From Actinostola sp. cb2023 (Eukaryota > Cnidaria > Anthozoa > Actiniaria > Actinostolidae), in assembly GCA_033675265.1 (NCBI GenBank), contig JAUJYZ010000607.1, positions 423,581-487,580 on the forward strand: a stretch of 64,000 bases of DNA, written 5' to 3'. Under the pieces are notes generated by a model. The model had not been told where the DNA came from. It worked only from the letters and a program-made list of their open reading frames with translations, and did no database searches. The position numbers and the translations under genes were made by a program. How positions within the stretch are numbered: the stretch's first letter is position 1; every line of letters starts with the position of its first letter. This document shows, piece by piece, positions 51,601 to 57,600 of the stretch.

Positions 51601-54600
51601 TTGCCGCTGTACAAAGACACTGACAACAAGCTGGAGTCAATACATCCCTTACGCAAACATCACCAATGGTATACCAGGGCTAATAATTCCTGTCTTGGTC
51701 AGCGGTATGATGTCCTATTGCTGTGGTTATTGTAAGGACCATGGTTACTCCAAGGTCGACTTTGCGCATGACGGAAATGGAATAGCCGCCGAAAAAACTT
51801 CACTTGAACAGGTAGATTATTGATATCAAACTAGTAAAATGAAGTTACTGGATATTTCTATATTTTCTTGTAGTCTGATTCTTTCGTCATCTCTTAATAT
51901 GTTCATTGGTGTTTCTTTTTAGTGTATACCACTGCTAATGCCATTGATTTATTAATGATAATAATTTAATTAATTAATTGAATAAACTTACATTGCGAGT
52001 GTTACATTTAGGGCTCCATAACTTTCCTTGATCAATTCAATCCCATGCCATCGTCGTTTCAGCTTCTTCAAGCAATCGATGGCAACACTGACTTCAGTTT
52101 TCCAGTCTACGGCTACCAAGGCCAGACCATTTATAAAGGGGGTCTTGGCTACACCCCACTGATAATGTCCCCTGGCGTCGCGTTCGTCGTCCATAAAGTA
52201 GATAACGTGAAAATGAGAGAAAACATGTTTAACGCTATCGTGGGTTGTTGGCCTGTGCTAGTTATTCCTCTCGTCATGTGTTATATCGCAGGGGTTTTGA
52301 TCTGGGTTTTGGTAAGTAATCAACACTGAAAGATATATTCTAAGACAAAAACAACAACAACAATAACAACAACAACAACAACAATAACAACTGAAACCAA
52401 CAACAATAACAACTGAAACCAACAACAATAACAACTGAAACCAACAACAATAACAACTGAAACCAACAACAATAACAACTGAAACCAAGGGAGCACGGCA
52501 GAAACTGGGCTGCCTGTGGTGATGACGCGTTTTGCGGTTTTTGGTTATTGCGCGCGCGGGCTCATCAGTATATTGGGATTCCTGTGGCTGATGACGTTTT
52601 TGCGGTTTTCCACAATAAGATAGCGCGGGCTCATCAATACTGAATAAATATGTCTGCCTATATAAAGTGACGGGGAGTGAAACTAAGATCATGTGATCGA
52701 TTCTCATCCAATCAGAAAAGAGAATCATGGAAATCCTTTGTAACATGCTCGTCGTAACGTTACTTTTGGTCAGCAGTTAATCGCTGACAGCTATCAAAAC
52801 ATTACTCTCCCTCCCTTCCCTTGAGAGTCTTTTCAGCAAAACATTGAATCCGTACGCGACATCAGTTTCCCTTTTGATTTTGCGTTTGTTTTGAATCATG
52901 TTGTCTTTTGAACAGTTAAGTGTACTTTCAGCAGTTACAGAACGGTACAGCATTGTCATTTTAAGAAAGGCAGGAGTAGGAAAAGCACTTTTAGTAAGGC
53001 AAATCTAGCCTGCGTTAATACATCCGAACTGGCAAATCATATTAAAACGAGGAAACTGGAGAGAAAGGTCGAATGTGTTTCCTGACAGCATCAACTGGAC
53101 TTGCATGCGGCGACCCACATCAACGGACGGTGTCACACTGTACAAAAAAATAAAAATAAAGCGCAATTAAATACATGAAGGATACTTGAGCTTTCACTAC
53201 GAGGCGTCCAAAGTTAATCACTTTCGCTGGACTGAGGCCTAGTTTATTACAATGAAAAGCGTACACATACGTACGTTTCGTCTACAGACGTGATGTTTTC
53301 TCAGGAAAATGAAAACAAGGATCGTATTAAGTCTGTAAAACAGCAAGATAAGTCCTTTAGTACTTTTCCCGGTACTTTTGTAGGCAACCATCAACAACAA
53401 CAATAAACTCAGTATTTTTCTGAGTCTTTTTACGCTTGATGAAACAATAAACTCATTTCGTAAGCCGGTAAGGCATTTTTTCGCCTCTACGCTAAACTGA
53501 AACATTATAACAAACAAATGATAAAAGTCAAGAAAAAAATATGCAGAAAATTGTATATTTCACTTACAGACCTTACAAGGGTGGATCACCATCGGCATCT
53601 CCCTACGAAACTGTTCGTAAAACCGTCGCACTCCATGTTTTTCTCCGTACGAAACCCGGGCTGTGATCGGCTGTTCCTAGCAACAGTGATGTTCCTAGCA
53701 ATCTAACGCGGATTGTCGAAAGGGTCTTACAAGTTTCACTCCCCGTCATTTTATTAGTGATGTTACGTTTTAATATTTTCTTAGTATTGATGAGCCCGCG
53801 CTATCTTATTGTGGAAAACCTCAAAAACGTCAGCATTCGCCACAGGAATCCCAATTTACTGATGAGCCCGCGCGCAAAAACCGCAAAACGCGTCATAACC
53901 ACAGGCAGCCCAGTTTCTGCCGTGCTCCCTTGCTGAAACCAACAACAATAAACAACAACTGAAACTGAAACCAACAACAATAACAACGGAGACCAACGTA
54001 CAACAATAACAACTGAAACCAACGTACAACAATAACAACTGAAAAGCAACAATAGACCGATTATATAAACGTTAAGAGAACGTGGAAACAAACCAAGCAA
54101 TCGCACCACAGTGCTTTATGTGTGTGTTTTTTCCCCCCAGGATTCAAGAGTGAACTCCAAACACTATCCAAGATCATTTATAAAAGGAATTTCAAATGGC
54201 ATCTGGTGGTCATTTGTTTCCATGACAACTGTTGGGTAAGTAAATGTATTAATGCGAGCCATTTGTTTCCATGACAACTGTTGGGTAAGTAAATGTATTA
54301 ATGCGAGCCATTTGTTTCCATGACAACTGTTGGGTAAGTAAATGTATTAATGCGAGCCATTTGTTTCCATGACAACTGTTGGGTAAGTAAATGTATTAAT
54401 GCGAGCCATTTGTTTCCATGACAACTGTTGGGTAAGTAAATGTATTAATGCATTGTCGTAGTATTTACCGGCTTTACTCAAAGGGATTGTTTTGTATGTA
54501 AATTAGTTATGGCGATAAAACTCCACGAAGTCATCCCAGTCGAATATTTGCTGTTTGCTGGACATTATGCGGTCTCGTCATCATCTCTGTTTGTACAAGT

Positions 54601-57600
54601 ACTTTAACTACTTCTCTAACTGAAGTCACAATAAAGAGGCAGAAAAAGCTCTATGGAACACAGGTAAGACAGTCATACGTTAACTTTGATGAGGTTGTCG
54701 AGGTTTCCACCACCTACATCGCTACAATTATCACCACGACCCACCACCACCACCAACATCACCATCACGACGACCTATCACCAACCATCATCACGACGAC
54801 CTATCACCACCATCATCACGACTGCACACCACCACCACCAACAACAGCAGCACTACCACCATCACGACGAACTACCACCAGCAGCAGCAGCAGCAGCAGC
54901 AGCAATACCAACACCACAATCACGGCGACCCACCACCACCAACAACAGCAGTACCACCATTACGACAACCGACCACAATTACTAACAGCACCCACCACCA
55001 CGTGCAACACCAGCACCACCACGACCCACCACCACCACGACCCACCACCACCATCACCACCACCATCACGACGACCCACCACCACCACCACCACCACCAC
55101 CACAGCACTACCACCATTACCACTACCCACCACAACTACTAACAGCACCCACCACCACGTGCAACACCAGCACCACCACGACCCACCACCACCATCACCA
55201 GCACCATCACGACCCACCACCACCATCACCACCACCATCACCATCACCACCACCATCACCATCACCACCACCATCACGACGACCCACCACCACCACCAAC
55301 AACAACAACAGCAGCAGTACCGCCATCACAACGACCCACCGCCAACAGCAGCAGCAGCAGCAGCAGTCGGTAGCGGAAACTTCAACAATTACCTGGCCTT
55401 TTTAGAAAACACACGAAATTAAAGATTACCCATTAAAAATAATAATGAGCAAATTTGTAGTTGCACCGCAGTGAAAATTAACGTTTAATTGTACTGCTCT
55501 TAGCCAATCAGAATCGCGAATTTTTGTGATGAGTATTATTAATACCGAAACCTTTGATACTACTCTTTAGGTTGCTGCTATACAAAACAGTCCAGAGTTT
55601 TTCCTGGGAAAGAGAAAGAATGCTCACGTCAACGAAAGTAAGAACTTTTATTACAATCACCAACACAATTGAAATAATTTGTACCATTCAAATGAACTAT
55701 TCATTTGTATACCATCCATTATTACACAACTTGTAATCTTACAGTACAAATACGAGTACAAATATGACAGCGTATTACACGTTTTAGAATTCGGACACGT
55801 CAATTTTGCGCGCGCGCTCAGTTTGTTTCTTGTTTTGTCCGGTCGCAAATAAAAAGAAAGAGAGAAAAGACGTTTGCTTTTTGTTGTCGTATAATAAACA
55901 ATTTATTACACGGGTAGTTGTGTAACACGGCTGGATAATTTTACTCGTCTGTTTGTATTTTGACTCGCCTACGGCTCGTCAAAATACGGCACGACTCGTA
56001 AAAATATCCAGCCGTATTACACAACTTCCCGTGTAATAACCTCTATTTATTGGCTCATGATACAAGCTTAAGTAATGAATAATGCAATTATTGGACTTGT
56101 CAAGCATTGTTTTTCAATTATTACATATAATAATTGACTCCACAGAGAAACAATACCACACAGTGGAAGGGCTGATTCAAGCGCTACACGCACATGAAGT
56201 CGAAGGTATCCTTGTGGATACGTACGCAGCAGGCTCGCGTACAGACTTATTTAATGACCCTTCTCTAAGAATAGCCAAAGTATTGGACTACAACATGGCG
56301 TACGGACTGGTTACTGCAGGCTATGCTATTCAGATGAGACGATGTTTTCGTGACTACCTCAATGTCTTTAAAGTAGACATATTTCATAACATTTCCAACA
56401 ATGTTCGACAGATTGAGGTATGGAAGCGCGTTAGTAAAGCATGGATTGTTGATCTCAAGGATAACACTATACTACATGACCACGCCTTAATAAAAAATAA
56501 ATAACAAATAAAAATAAAAATAATAAAAAATAAATAAAAATAATATTAAAAAATAAAAAAATAAAAAATAAAAATTAAAAAAATTAATTAAAAAAATTAT
56601 TAAAAAAATTAATTTTAAAATAAATTTAAAAAAAATGACCACGCCTCGACGGCTGTCTTGTGGTACACGACCGCGTATGTTTTAGAGTCGTTTTCGTAGG
56701 AGTTTCGTTAGAGGGCCACAGGGTCATCGGCGTAAGCTGTCACGTGTCACCCTCTTTAAATAAAGTCATTTACTTTCATTTCAGTGGGAAGTAGTTACGG
56801 TACGGTTCGTGCCGTGACCAAGCATTCTGATTGGTTGAGCAATGATTTTGCGCGCTGTGATTGGTTGAATAGATGTACCGTAACGGTAATTCCGTACCGT
56901 AGGTTTCCCACTCGTACGAAAACGACTCTATGCATTTCTCTAATCTGTAGGTGCTAACATTCTATCATGAGATTGGTCAGTTATATTTAGTAATCGGCGA
57001 GAGAAAGACTACGATTCTACGACTACGATTCAACTTTCGGCGAGTGCTCAAAAATCGGGTCGTAGCATGCAGACTGCCCATCTACGATGCCAGTCGAGTT
57101 GTATAGTGTACGCCTAGCTTGTACCCCTCTTTAGGAGTGGCCCGGCGGCCATCTTGAAAGGCAAACCGCCTTAGCATGTATGAAAGCAAGACGTCGACAA
57201 TATAATCTTTGAGAAAGAAGATATTTGGTCATGCAAATGGCTGCCTGCACGGTAGAAGGATTTTCAAACATTTAAACTTTTAACAGACTCGATTTAAATT
57301 TACAAGGCTGGGCTATCGTCCAAGATGGCTGCCGCATATGCTGGTGAAGAAGAGGGCAGGACTGTTTTGTATTCCTCATTACGAAGCCGGACTAAAGAAA
57401 TCACACAATCGAATAGAAACCAAAGTAGTAACACTAGTAATTTGATACGGGCGTGGTCCCCTGCTTCTATTGAGTACTAAATATTCATATTTCTATTGTT
57501 ACTTCAACTGTCAGGCTAAAATCGGGGGTTTATTTCTTATCCGCGGGTTTTTACTATAACTCTCTGTGAACTAGGGCACCTGACTCTGATTAGTTTCCCA

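Noticed and set aside
54686..55422. His/Thr/Gln-rich frames and reverse Val/Trp/Gly-rich frames
   Set aside because: Low-complexity triplet repeat in an intron.
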